In this document: in pieces, positions 13,726 through 21,920 of the stretch
Layout of the letters: each line of letters opens with the position of its first letter
Position numbering within the stretch: the first letter of the stretch is position 1
DNA from: a virus
Direction: 5' to 3' (one strand)
IMG/VR virus record: IMGVR_UViG_2162886015_000002
Location: 1 to 61,570 of that record
Length of the DNA stretch: 61,570 nt
Made by a program: the position numbers and the translations under genes
Notes under the pieces: model-generated
The model's input: the letters and a program-made list of their open reading frames with translations, nothing else
Database searches by the model: none
Told to the model about the DNA's origin: nothing

Positions 13726-15067
13726 GCGAATTTTTAATCTGGTCGTGCCGCTGGCTCACGAGGCCACCGATATGCGCATCACGGATACCGACCGCCAGCG
13801 TGCGGCGCGGTCCGGCGCAGTTTCCCGGCTGAGCAATCGGCCCGGCGACGTAGATAGCACGAACAATGCGGTTGGGCCTGGTATCAGAACTTCAACAACG
13901 GTAACCAGAACAACAACCACACGAACAACGAGCTTCGCGCTCGCGCCGTCCGCAGATTGGAACGCACATGCTGGTTTCACATTCACCGAACTCACCGAAG
14001 CCTATTTCGATTGCCGGCGCACGAAGCGTAACAGCGCCAGCGCGCTGACTTTTGAATCGAATCTGGAGCGCAATCTCCGACGTCTGTACGACGAACTGGC
14101 CGATGGCAGCTATGCACCCGGCCGCTCGATCTGTTTCGTGATCACGCGTCCGAAGCCTCGCGAGGTGTGGGCGGCGGATTTCCGCGATCGCATCGTGCAT
14201 CACCTGTTGTACAACCGCATCGGGCCGCGCTTCGAAAAGTCGTTCATTGCGGATTCGTGCGCGTGCATCACCGGTCGCGGCACGCTCTACGCCGCACGGC
14301 GTCTCGAGGCGAAGATCCGAAGCGTCACGCAGAACTGGTCGCGACCCGCGTATTACCTGAAGTGCGACCTCGCAAACTTTTTCGTCTCGATCGACAAAAA
14401 GATCCTGCGCGAGCTGCTGCTCGCCAAAATCTCCGAGCCATTCTGGCGATCGCTGACCGAGCTCGTGCTGATGCACGATCCACGCACCGACTTCGAATTC
14501 CGTGGCAATCGGGCGCTGCTGGCCCGCGTGCCGCAGCACAAGCGGCTGATGGAGCAGACGGCGAACCGCGGACTGCCGATCGGCAATCTGTCGTCGCAGT
14601 TCTTCGCCAACGTCTATCTCGACGTGCTGGATCAGCGCGCGAAGCATTGTTTGGGCGCCCGACACTACATCCGCTACGTGGACGACTTCCTGTTTCTGCA
14701 CGATTCGGCGGACTGGCTGAACGCGGCGCTCGCTGACGTAGACGCGTTCCTGCCCGCTCGCCTCGGCGTGCGGCTCAATCCGAAGAAGACGATCCTACAG
14801 CCGGTGGCGCGCGGCGTTGACTTCGTCGGGCACGTGATCAAACCGTGGGCCCGCTCGACGCGGCGTCGCACAGTCAGTGAAGCGCTTCGGCGCGTGGCCA
14901 GCGTCGACGAGCAGAATTTCCTGCAGGTCACGAACAGTTATTTCGGTCTGCTCGGGCAGGCACCGGCCAGCCACCACGACCGCGCGCGGCTCGCGAACGT
15001 GGTCCGGGATCGCGGGCACGCAGTCAACAAGGCGCTGACTAAGACGTACCGAGGTTCCACACCATGA
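13718..15067 (+). CDS. DGR reverse transcriptase
   Basis: The conserved domain starts at about residue 87 (FTFTELTEAYF) and includes KPREVWAADFRDRIVHH, KCDLANFFVSID (Asp217), GLPIGNLSSQFFANV and YVDD (320-323), then LNPKKT and GVDFVGHVI. The GLPIGN form is typical of DGR enzymes. It copies template RNA into cDNA with errors at adenines. No ATG, GTG or TTG lies in frame between the template repeat and the conserved domain. The start must therefore be upstream (ATG 13718, overlapping the avd stop, or ATG 13772), or be a non-standard codon. The first 85 residues, including the translated template, are not part of the normal domain. Confidence 0.93.
   Translation: MTERIFNLVVPLAHEATDMRITDTDRQRAARSGAVSRLSNRPGDVDSTNNAVGPGIRTSTTVTRTTTTRTTSFALAPSADWNAHAGFTFTELTEAYFDCRRTKRNSASALTFESNLERNLRRLYDELADGSYAPGRSICFVITRPKPREVWAADFRDRIVHHLLYNRIGPRFEKSFIADSCACITGRGTLYAARRLEAKIRSVTQNWSRPAYYLKCDLANFFVSIDKKILRELLLAKISEPFWRSLTELVLMHDPRTDFEFRGNRALLARVPQHKRLMEQTANRGLPIGNLSSQFFANVYLDVLDQRAKHCLGARHYIRYVDDFLFLHDSADWLNAALADVDAFLPARLGVRLNPKKTILQPVARGVDFVGHVIKPWARSTRRRTVSEALRRVASVDEQNFLQVTNSYFGLLGQAPASHHDRARLANVVRDRGHAVNKALTKTYRGSTP
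13868..13958 (+). repeat. DGR template repeat (TR)
   Basis: 91 bases matching VR1 and VR2. It holds 26 adenines, including nine AAC triplets in the target frame. AAC favours diversity without stop codons. The TR lies between avd and the reverse transcriptase core and is inside the open frame of the latter, read there in a different phase. Confidence 0.95.
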
Positions 15068-15246
15068 GCGAACGGGAATGGCACATACGCATGGCACGCA
15101 CCTATCTGGCTCAAGCCATGCATATACGTCGGTTCCCACAGCATTCGGGCTGGCACGCAACGCTGATGTCATGGGTGGCAAAGCGGCGGCTGCAAGCGAT
15201 GGCCTGCAAACCTGAGCCGATCCAAGTTGATCTATTTGGAGATTGA
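15064..15246 (+). CDS. Small protein with a clamp-binding-like C-terminus
   Basis: 60 basic residues, coupled to the reverse transcriptase by ATGA overlap. It ends IQVDLFGD; QxDLF resembles the beta sliding-clamp binding pentapeptide. Its place directly after the reverse transcriptase may be chance or may mark a DGR helper. Confidence 0.6.
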   Translation: MSEREWHIRMARTYLAQAMHIRRFPQHSGWHATLMSWVAKRRLQAMACKPEPIQVDLFGD

Positions 15247-15247
15247 T

Positions 15248-15772
15248 GTGACTACGAATACAGACGCAGTGCCGCTGACCGACGAGCGGCCGACGTACAT
15301 CTTTCTCGCGCGTGGCGACGTGATTCGCGCGACCGACGAACGCTACAGCGTCACTTACCACCGGTGGAAACCGATCGCGCCGCTCTATGTCGGGACGACC
15401 GTAGATGCGAGCACGCGTCCGGTGCGCCGTCGCGCCCCTGCTTCCGAAGTGCAGGCAGACCATATTGCGGATGAACGCAATATGGGTGCCGGCGAAGTGC
15501 AGGCAGATTCGTGCGCGCGCCTAGTAGCGTTCCACGCCGCGCAACTCGACAGCAATCCGTATTGCTACTTCGAACTTGCCTACACCCGCCAGACCGATTG
15601 GATGGCGTGGATTACGGATCGGCCCGCGCAAGGTGAGCCGGGTACCGCGGCGTACGCAAAATCGCGCAAGGTCATCGTGCGGGGCCAGGGCCCGACTGCA
15701 CAGGAAGCTTGCACCGACGCGCTCGCTGCGCTCGCCGCTTCATTCGCCGGGGATCAGGAGGTGGGATCGTGA
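15248..15772 (+). CDS. Hypothetical protein with an internal repeat insertion
   Basis: 174 residues from GTG 15248, two bases after the previous stop. The first 60 residues look like a small beta domain and the C-terminal part like a phage family of unknown role. Between them is an in-frame 48-base insertion-like segment (EVQADHIADERNMGAG) bounded by 15-bp direct repeats. Confidence 0.65.
   Translation: MTTNTDAVPLTDERPTYIFLARGDVIRATDERYSVTYHRWKPIAPLYVGTTVDASTRPVRRRAPASEVQADHIADERNMGAGEVQADSCARLVAFHAAQLDSNPYCYFELAYTRQTDWMAWITDRPAQGEPGTAAYAKSRKVIVRGQGPTAQEACTDALAALAASFAGDQEVGS
15445..15507. repeat. 15-bp direct repeats flanking a 9-bp inverted repeat
   Basis: CGAAGTGCAGGCAGA occurs at 15445-15459 and 15493-15507. 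Between them CATATTGCG (15461-15469) and CGCAATATG (15476-15484) form a perfect hairpin with a 6-base loop. The period is 48 bases, so the reading frame is kept. Confidence 0.8.
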
Positions 15773-15987
15773 TCCGGATCGCATGCACGGCGCTGCTAAA
15801 GCGCATCAAAGCAGGAACGCCGAACAAGGACGGTCTTAGCTTTCGGGGCGGCGGTCAAGACGTTACCAGCGATTGTGTCAAGGCGATCATTGAATTCGTC
15901 GGCGTGGGCGGTACACACGAGGTCACGGTCAACGGAAAACCAATGTACGAAATCGAGATCCGCGAGATCGCGAAGGCCACCTCATGA
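15769..15987 (+). CDS. Small hypothetical protein
   Basis: 72 residues from GTG 15769, overlapping the previous stop. Contains FRGGGQDVTSDCVKAIIEF. No recognised domain. Confidence 0.55.
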   Translation: MIRIACTALLKRIKAGTPNKDGLSFRGGGQDVTSDCVKAIIEFVGVGGTHEVTVNGKPMYEIEIREIAKATS

Positions 15988-16018
15988 CCGCCCCCACTAA
16001 CAATCTGACGGAGCGATG

Positions 16019-16879
16019 ATGACAGACCCTGAAATGAACAAGCTGGTTATCCAGACGGCGCGCGAGGTCGGATTGCGCGTGAATGTCGATGGCAAGATGC
16101 TGAACGACAACTACACGAACGTGATGGGCTCGTTCCCGTCACTCGTGCGCTTCGCCCGCGCCCTGCTATCTGCAAGCAAACCTGCCGTGGCGCAGGACGA
16201 TGTGCGCGCATTGAGTGAGGGGTATCGGCGCGGCACTAAGGATGCGTTTCACCTTGTCAACATGCTTAATGCCAATCGACAAGGCAGAACGGCAGACGAA
16301 ACATGTTCGTACATTGTTCGCACGCTGGCTGAACAAGTAAACAGCGGCGAAGTCCCTGCCGCGCCAGCGACAGACACCGAAGAAGACGCTTACGTCATCA
16401 AGCGTTTGAGCACATTGCTTGCTGAGGTCGCTGGTGCGCTCATGGGTGATGACGCCGACGTGAGCGGGGTCGAAGTGCTGGCAAAGTTGCCCGAGGTGGC
16501 CAAAACGCTGAAACTCGAAGTTGAACTATATCGCGCCAACGCTGCCGCGCCAGCGCAATCGGGGGAGCCGGTGCTAGACCGGGCCGCCAAAGTAGGCGGA
16601 ACTCGATTCGGCAAAGGCGTGAAGTGGAGCACTGTCATCGGCGCAGCGCAACGGGTGTATGAATACGAGGTTACGCCTGAGAAAGAAGCGGTACGAATCG
16701 AGAGAGCGCGCGCAACATTGGCGGAAATTCGCGGCGAATCAACCGCCCCGCAGCCAGCACAGATGGAGCGGGCGCTGACATGCGCCCTTTGCGGCGGGTG
16801 CGGCCCAATCGTCGGGTGCGATGCGTGCCAAAGCACCGGAAAGATCGCTGCGCAGCCGGCAATCGGGGGTAAGGGATGA
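16019..16879 (+). CDS. Hypothetical protein with Cys-rich tail
   Basis: 286 residues. The first 100 residues are helical. Near the end CALCGGCG and CDACQSTGK resemble a DnaJ-type zinc knuckle. ATG 16019 is better spaced from GGAG than ATG 16016. Role unknown. Confidence 0.6.
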   Translation: MTDPEMNKLVIQTAREVGLRVNVDGKMLNDNYTNVMGSFPSLVRFARALLSASKPAVAQDDVRALSEGYRRGTKDAFHLVNMLNANRQGRTADETCSYIVRTLAEQVNSGEVPAAPATDTEEDAYVIKRLSTLLAEVAGALMGDDADVSGVEVLAKLPEVAKTLKLEVELYRANAAAPAQSGEPVLDRAAKVGGTRFGKGVKWSTVIGAAQRVYEYEVTPEKEAVRIERARATLAEIRGESTAPQPAQMERALTCALCGGCGPIVGCDACQSTGKIAAQPAIGGKG

Positions 16880-17133
16880 AACTCGACGAACTCATCCAGC
16901 GCGTCGGCGTTGACAATATCGGCGTGCAAGTCCTGCATGAATCAGTCACCGGCGCCAAACAACGTCGCGGTTATGTCGAGGTGTCTTTCGGAACGGACTG
17001 TGTCTCCATGCGCGATATCGCCGTAGGCGAATGGGAGAACGTGGTGTTCGTTGTCAGTGTGAAGCGGCAAGCGTTCGAGGCCGCACGCGACGCTGTCGTT
17101 GCGCAGCCAGCAGGCGGAGTTGGCCATGAGTGA
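16876..17133 (+). CDS. Small hypothetical protein
   Basis: 85 residues starting MKLDELIQRVGVDNIGVQ, coupled to its upstream neighbour by ATGA overlap. No recognised domain. Confidence 0.6.
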   Translation: MKLDELIQRVGVDNIGVQVLHESVTGAKQRRGYVEVSFGTDCVSMRDIAVGEWENVVFVVSVKRQAFEAARDAVVAQPAGGVGHE

Positions 17134-17362
17134 CCTGATTAAGCGCCTTCGCGAGGACTATATAAATCCAGACGCGACAGCTGCGGCCGATGCTCTCGAA
17201 GCCTCCAACGCCCGCATAGCTGCGTTAGAGCAGGAACTCCGCAACATCGCCAACGCCGATACCGTTGAATGGGATGACCCGACCCAGTTTGAATCGTGGG
17301 CGAAGAGTCGGGCGCGGCATGCACTTAGCTTGGTGGCGCAGATAGATAAGGAAAAGCCGTGA
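17126..17362 (+). CDS. Small coiled-coil hypothetical protein
   Basis: 78 residues from ATG 17126. ATAAADALEASNARIAALEQ resembles the short coiled coils of phage Ead/Ea22-like accessory proteins. The stop overlaps the next GTG. Confidence 0.55.
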   Translation: MSDLIKRLREDYINPDATAAADALEASNARIAALEQELRNIANADTVEWDDPTQFESWAKSRARHALSLVAQIDKEKP

Positions 17363-17772
17363 CTCTCTCCCTCGCATTAGCCCTCGCATTCAGCATGCCA
17401 CCCGGTGCCGCTGATCCTGCTGTCACGCAGAGCAACATCGACACGACGATCTGCGCAAAGGGTTGGTCGAAGCACGTCCGGCCGCCAGCGTCATACACGG
17501 GCAAGCTCAAGCGCGACCAGATCGCCGGGCGCGCGGACCCGCGGCTGTACGAAGAAGATCACCTGATCCCGCTGGAGTTGGGCGGCGCATCGCGCGATCC
17601 GCGCAACCTGTGGCCGCAGCTTTGGGATGGTCCGGACGGCGCACACGCCAAGGACAGACTCGAACGTCGGCTGCACAACCTTGTTTGCTCGCACGCGGTG
17701 AGCCTGGAGGAAGCACAGAAGGCCATCGCGACGGACTGGCGCGCGGCGTATCGTAAATACATGGGGGAGTGA
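17359..17772 (+). CDS. HNH-like nuclease with signal peptide
   Basis: 137 residues from GTG 17359. A hydrophobic N-terminus (LSLALALAFSMPPGAAD) looks like a Sec signal peptide. EEDHLIPLELGGASRDP and RNLWPQ form an HNH-like metal site (His-His/Asn). The protein may be exported to the periplasm and cut DNA there, perhaps incoming DNA. Neither export nor activity is shown. Confidence 0.65.
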   Translation: MTLSLALALAFSMPPGAADPAVTQSNIDTTICAKGWSKHVRPPASYTGKLKRDQIAGRADPRLYEEDHLIPLELGGASRDPRNLWPQLWDGPDGAHAKDRLERRLHNLVCSHAVSLEEAQKAIATDWRAAYRKYMGE

Positions 17773-18770
17773 TGAGCGAGAACAGCAAAATCGAGTGGAC
17801 CGACCACACGTTCAATCCGTGGGAAGGTTGCCAGAAGGTCAGCCCCGGTTGCGATCACTGCTATGCCGAGGCGCGCAACGCGCGGTTCGCTGGCGGTACC
17901 GCGATCAACTGGGGACCGGGCGCACCGCGGCGTCGCACGTCGCCAGCAAACTGGCGGAAGCCACTGCAATGGAACGCCGCGCACGCTGAGTTCTTAGCCG
18001 CGCACGGCCGGCGCCAGCGCGTATTCTGCGCGTCGCTCGCCGACGTCTTCGACAATGCTGTCGATCCGCAATGGCGCGCCGACCTGTTCGATCTGATCGA
18101 AAAGACACCGAACCTGGACTGGCTGCTACTGACTAAGCGAATCGGCAACGTCCTGTCAATGACGAGCCAAACGGCGCAGTATCGGTTCGATCTCGAATGT
18201 CTCGAAGCGCCACGCTTGCCAGAGAACGTGTGGCTTGGCGCGACGATCGTCAATCAGGAAGAGGCTGATCGCGACATTCCGAAGCTGATCGATACGCCTG
18301 CGCGCGTGCGCTTCCTGAGCATGGAGCCATTACTCGGAGAGGTGGACATCAGCGAATGGTTGTCATTCTGGTGCGAAGACTGCAACGACACCCATACCAG
18401 TGGAATCGCTGGTTTCACTGGCTTGAACTGGGTGATTGTCGGCGGCGAGAGCGGGCCCGGCGCGCGGCCAATGCATCTGGAGTGGACGCGCTCGCTACGC
18501 GACCAGTGTGCGGCCGCCGGCGTGCCATTTTTATTTAAGCAACATGGCGAGTGGGCACCTGGGTCGGGCGACTTCGGCATTGGCCGCTTCGAGACGGCCG
18601 CAATTGCGCGCGACGGGAGAGTCGTGACTGGCGGATTTGACGCGTCGAAGTATCCCGTTGGGTCAGCTAGTGCCGACGGCTGGTCGATGGTGCACCGCGC
18701 CGGTAAGAAAGCCGCTGGCCGCGAGCTCGACGGCCGCACGCACGACGAATTCCCGCGAGGTGCCAAGTGA
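17772..18770 (+). CDS. DUF5131 (phage Gp37/Gp68-like) protein
   Basis: 332 residues. The start KIEWTDHTFNPWEGC and CDHCYAE is the hallmark of the Gp37/Gp68 family, with Cys spacing that resembles radical-SAM proteins. VIVGGESGPGARPM is also conserved. Biochemical role unknown. ATG 17772 overlaps the previous stop (TGATG). Confidence 0.85.
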   Translation: MSENSKIEWTDHTFNPWEGCQKVSPGCDHCYAEARNARFAGGTAINWGPGAPRRRTSPANWRKPLQWNAAHAEFLAAHGRRQRVFCASLADVFDNAVDPQWRADLFDLIEKTPNLDWLLLTKRIGNVLSMTSQTAQYRFDLECLEAPRLPENVWLGATIVNQEEADRDIPKLIDTPARVRFLSMEPLLGEVDISEWLSFWCEDCNDTHTSGIAGFTGLNWVIVGGESGPGARPMHLEWTRSLRDQCAAAGVPFLFKQHGEWAPGSGDFGIGRFETAAIARDGRVVTGGFDASKYPVGSASADGWSMVHRAGKKAAGRELDGRTHDEFPRGAK

Positions 18771-19075
18771 GCCAGTTCGACCTGTTTGGTGATCCAGTCG
18801 AGGAAGCGGCGCCGCCGTCCGCCTCATTGAACGAGGTGCGCGTGCAGCACCAGGCGGCGATAGACGATTTACCCGAGAAGCTCCGGCCGCAGTGCACGCC
18901 GGTCGGCCCGATGCCGACCGAAAGAGCTGAACTCGACGAATGGACACGCACGTCGCAACGCTCCTATCTGCTGTGGCTGATCGGCGCGATCGCTCGCGGC
19001 ATCTATCGGGATTCGAGTGAGGCTAACGCGCCGTATGTATTGGCAAAGTTGAACGGACTGGGAGGGGAGTGGTGA
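18767..19075 (+). CDS. Small protein with a clamp-binding-like N-terminus
   Basis: 102 residues from GTG 18767. It starts MSQFDLFGD; QFDLF fits the beta sliding-clamp binding consensus and is like the C-terminus of the protein at 15064-15246. The remainder is helical and unrecognised. Confidence 0.6.
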   Translation: MSQFDLFGDPVEEAAPPSASLNEVRVQHQAAIDDLPEKLRPQCTPVGPMPTERAELDEWTRTSQRSYLLWLIGAIARGIYRDSSEANAPYVLAKLNGLGGEW

Positions 19076-19791
19076 TGCAGGCGGCTGCGAACGTGAAAGA
19101 AACGGCGATCCTGATGAACGGCGAAATGGTGCGTGCGACCTTGCGCGAGGACGACCCGAAGACTCAGACGCGCCGCGTCTTCAAACAGGCTGTGGGTCCC
19201 AGTCTGAGTGTCGAATGCGACGACCAAGGCGTCGCCGAACTGTCTTGGCTCTACGGCGACGGTCCCGGTCACGAGGTCCACGAACGCATCGAGCGCGTGC
19301 CATGTCCGTATGGCACACCCGGTGATCGGTTATGGGTGCGCGAGACATTTTTCGCGTTTGGCCGATGGGAGACACGCTTCAGCGAGAGAAAAGGCCGCGA
19401 TGAATGGCATTTCGTCGACATGACGCTGGAGTGTGACCGCGCATATCAGTACGCGGCCGACAATCCTGATGTCCCGTTGGCCAAGGACCGAGGCGTTTAT
19501 CCAGGCTGGTGGAGGCGCCCATCGATCCACATGCCGCGCGCTGCGTCGCGCATCACGCTTGGGGTCACAGGTGTGCGCGTCGAGCGCCTGAACCGAATAA
19601 GTTCGGACGACTGTTTCGCGGAGGGCATCGACCCGGAAGGTGCGGACTATAACGAGGGAGAGAACTACGCAAACGCGGGATCGCCGGTACCACCGGAGCG
19701 CTGGGCCTTCGCGGCGCTGTGGCAATCAACCGGTGGCGATTGGGAGGATAACCCTTGGGTGTGGGTCGTCGAATTCCGGAGGGCCATTTGA
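19075..19791 (+). CDS. ASCH/PUA-like phage protein
   Basis: 238 residues. KTQTRRVFK, PYGTPGDRLWVRETF and MPRAASRITLGVTGVRVERL are typical of phage ASCH-like proteins. RNA binding is predicted for the fold. It sits next to DUF5131, a common pairing in phage genomes. Confidence 0.7.
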   Translation: MQAAANVKETAILMNGEMVRATLREDDPKTQTRRVFKQAVGPSLSVECDDQGVAELSWLYGDGPGHEVHERIERVPCPYGTPGDRLWVRETFFAFGRWETRFSERKGRDEWHFVDMTLECDRAYQYAADNPDVPLAKDRGVYPGWWRRPSIHMPRAASRITLGVTGVRVERLNRISSDDCFAEGIDPEGADYNEGENYANAGSPVPPERWAFAALWQSTGGDWEDNPWVWVVEFRRAI

Positions 19792-19793
19792 TG

Positions 19794-20009
19794 CTAAGCA
19801 CGGTCACCAATCGGCATCTTGTTGCAGATGAATTCGGCCTCGTCTTCAGCTTCGGACCAAGCCAGTTCCTCGACCCTGTGCTCTCTGTCGCTCATGCGCC
19901 GCTGGATGCTGCTATCAATCAGCAGCCACCAACTCCATCCACGCTTGTCGTCGCCGGTAACTTCGATATGAACATGGTGTCCATTGATGATCACGCTTTT
20001 GCTTGTCAT
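19794..20009 (-). CDS. Small hypothetical protein on the opposite strand
   Basis: 71 residues starting MTSKSVIINGHHVHIEV, with DDKRGWSWWLLID. GGAGACTGCC precedes the ATG on the minus strand. No convincing plus-strand gene occupies 19792-20044, so this is probably real and independently expressed, as lysogeny genes often are. Confidence 0.6.
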   Translation of the reverse strand: MTSKSVIINGHHVHIEVTGDDKRGWSWWLLIDSSIQRRMSDREHRVEELAWSEAEDEAEFICNKMPIGDRA

Positions 20010-20044
20010 GGCAGTCTCCAATGCGAGTTTCAAGGGATCCTAGC

Positions 20045-20581
20045 ATGCAATTCCTGACCGACCACGATCTCGCGGGCGAGCGCGGCGCGCACATCAGCGA
20101 CTGCGGCGCCTACCGGTATCGCCTTTGGCGCGAGTGGGATCGCAGCCTGCCGACGCTGGCGTTCCTCATGTTGAATCCGTCGACGGCCGACCATCTGACC
20201 GATGACCCGACAATCACGCGCTGCATGTCGCGAGCGATCGCTGGCAAGTTCGGCCGGCTCGAAGTGGCCAACCTGTTCCCGCTGCGCGCGACGGATCCGG
20301 ACGAGCTTTTGACACATCCAGAGCCGGTCGGGCCGAAGCGTGGCAGCGGTCCCGCAGAAGGTGCCATTCTCGACGTTATTGAGCGGTCGCACACGGTGAT
20401 CTGCGCTTGGGGCGCGCACCCGGCGGCTGCGCCGCGCGCGGCAGAGGTCATGCACATCATCCGAATCGTGGGTATGCGCAACAAGCTTTATCACCTTGGC
20501 CTGAACAAGGACGGCAGCCCGAAGCACCCGCTGTACATAGCCGCCAGCACGCGGCCGAAATCTTTCGAATACTCAGCATGA
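20045..20581 (+). CDS. DUF1643 protein
   Basis: 178 residues. YRYRLWREWD, LAFLMLNPSTADHLTDDPT and RCMSRA match DUF1643, a widespread phage family of unknown function. ATG 20045 has no strong ribosome binding site. Upstream in-frame ATGs lie inside the antisense gene region. Confidence 0.8.
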   Translation: MQFLTDHDLAGERGAHISDCGAYRYRLWREWDRSLPTLAFLMLNPSTADHLTDDPTITRCMSRAIAGKFGRLEVANLFPLRATDPDELLTHPEPVGPKRGSGPAEGAILDVIERSHTVICAWGAHPAAAPRAAEVMHIIRIVGMRNKLYHLGLNKDGSPKHPLYIAASTRPKSFEYSA

Positions 20582-20633
20582 TTGACGCCGCGCAACGCAT
20601 ATTGGAATTGACTAGAAAGCTGTGGGAGGTGGA

Positions 20634-20846
20634 ATGGACTCGATGTTCCTGACCGAAGCTGAAATCATCGAATTGACCGGCAAGCGCCGGCATACGGCAC
20701 AAGTGCGCGCGCTTCGTACCCTCGGTGTTGAGCACAAGGTGCGCCCAGACGGCTCAATTGTCGTCTCGCGGGCGCACGTGGATAGCGTTTTGGGTGTGCG
20801 GACGCCGAAGTCTAAAATGAAAGCTTGGGAACCGGTATTTAGTTGA
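20634..20846 (+). CDS. DUF4224, excisionase-like
   Basis: 70 residues from ATG 20634 after GGGAGGTGGA; GTG 20622 is an alternative. FLTEAEIIELTGKRRHTAQV is the DUF4224 pattern found next to phage integrases. Likely a recombination directionality factor. Its stop lies two bases before the integrase ATG. Confidence 0.7.
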   Translation: MDSMFLTEAEIIELTGKRRHTAQVRALRTLGVEHKVRPDGSIVVSRAHVDSVLGVRTPKSKMKAWEPVFS

Positions 20847-20848
20847 TC

Positions 20849-21901
20849 ATGCCGCGCGCGAAAAACAAGGAAAACCAAGGGCTGCCGAAGCGGTGGACAA
20901 GTCACCACGGGGCCTACTATTACCAGGTTCCGAACGGGCTGGAAGCTGCATGGGATGGGAAGCGGAAATTTCGGCTCGGCGCGACATTGCCGGAAGCGTA
21001 CAAAGTGTGGGCGGAGCGGATTGCCAGAACGGATAACGTGCGCACGGTCGGCGACTTGCTGGATCGGTACGCGCTGGAAGTGATCCCATCAAAATCGCCG
21101 TCGACCCAGACTCAGAACATGGCTGGGCTGAAGAATATTCGTGCCAAATTTGGCACCGCGCCGCTGGATGCGGTGAAGCCGACGCACATTTATCAGTATC
21201 TGGACTGGCGGCCGGCAAAGGTGTCGGCCAAGCGCGAGATTGAGATCCTGTCGCACGCATTCACGAAGGCTGTCGAGTGGGGTTACATCGAGAAGCATCC
21301 GTTCGCCTGGCAGTTGCGGATCGAATCCGATGCGCCGCGTACGCGCTACGTGGAAGATTGGGAGATTGTCGAGTGCCTGTCGATCGACTCGAAGCGGAAA
21401 AAGGGGAGTGTGCTGGCCGTCCAGTCGTATATTCGCGTGAAGTTACTCACAGGGATGCGCCGCGGTGATTTGTTGCGGCTGAGCATGTCGGATATGCAGG
21501 AAGACGGGATTCACCTGACGCCAAACAAGACCAAGAAATCAACCGGCAAGCGGGTGATTATCGGATGGTCCGACGAACTGCGGGAGGCTGTCGCAATGGC
21601 GAAGGCCGCGCGCCCGGTGCAGATCGGCCCCTTCCTGTTCTGTAACCGGAAGGGCGAATGCTACATCGACGAGGCGACGGGCCGGGCTGGAGGATGGGAA
21701 TCTCTATGGCGCGGATTCATGGCGCGCGTGCTGAAAGAGACCAAGGTGACAGAGCGTTTCACGGAGCACGACCTGCGCGCAAAGTGCGCTAGCGATGCCG
21801 AGACACTGGCGCATGCTCAAGCACTCATGACGCACGCCGATAGCCGCATCACAGATCGGATTTACCGGCGAAAGCCTGAGATGGTGAAGCCGCTCAGATA
21901 A
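20849..21901 (+). CDS. int: Tyrosine integrase
   Basis: 350 residues. The catalytic set is complete: Arg204 (TGMRRGD), His307-x-x-Arg310 (EHDLR), His329 (THADSR) and Tyr339 (DRIYRR). An arm-binding and SAM-like domain occupy the first 150 residues. It inserts the phage at a tRNA-Ser gene through attP just downstream. It is the last gene of the early unit, so its expression may depend on read-through of the long transcript. Confidence 0.93.
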   Translation: MPRAKNKENQGLPKRWTSHHGAYYYQVPNGLEAAWDGKRKFRLGATLPEAYKVWAERIARTDNVRTVGDLLDRYALEVIPSKSPSTQTQNMAGLKNIRAKFGTAPLDAVKPTHIYQYLDWRPAKVSAKREIEILSHAFTKAVEWGYIEKHPFAWQLRIESDAPRTRYVEDWEIVECLSIDSKRKKGSVLAVQSYIRVKLLTGMRRGDLLRLSMSDMQEDGIHLTPNKTKKSTGKRVIIGWSDELREAVAMAKAARPVQIGPFLFCNRKGECYIDEATGRAGGWESLWRGFMARVLKETKVTERFTEHDLRAKCASDAETLAHAQALMTHADSRITDRIYRRKPEMVKPLR

Positions 21902-21910
21902 GGCGGGCAA

Positions 21911-21920
21911 GTGGGTTATT
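21911..21920 (+). repeat. Arm-type repeat, GTGGGTTATT
   Basis: One of four related decamers around the att core. Presumed integrase arm site. Confidence 0.55.

Noticed and set aside
13892-14701. A 269-codon minus-strand frame opposite the reverse transcriptase
   Set aside because: The plus frame carries all reverse transcriptase motifs. The minus frame shows no recognisable domain.
20578-20652. A 24-codon frame between DUF1643 and the excisionase-like gene
   Set aside because: It overlaps both neighbours, has no good ribosome site and no recognisable content.
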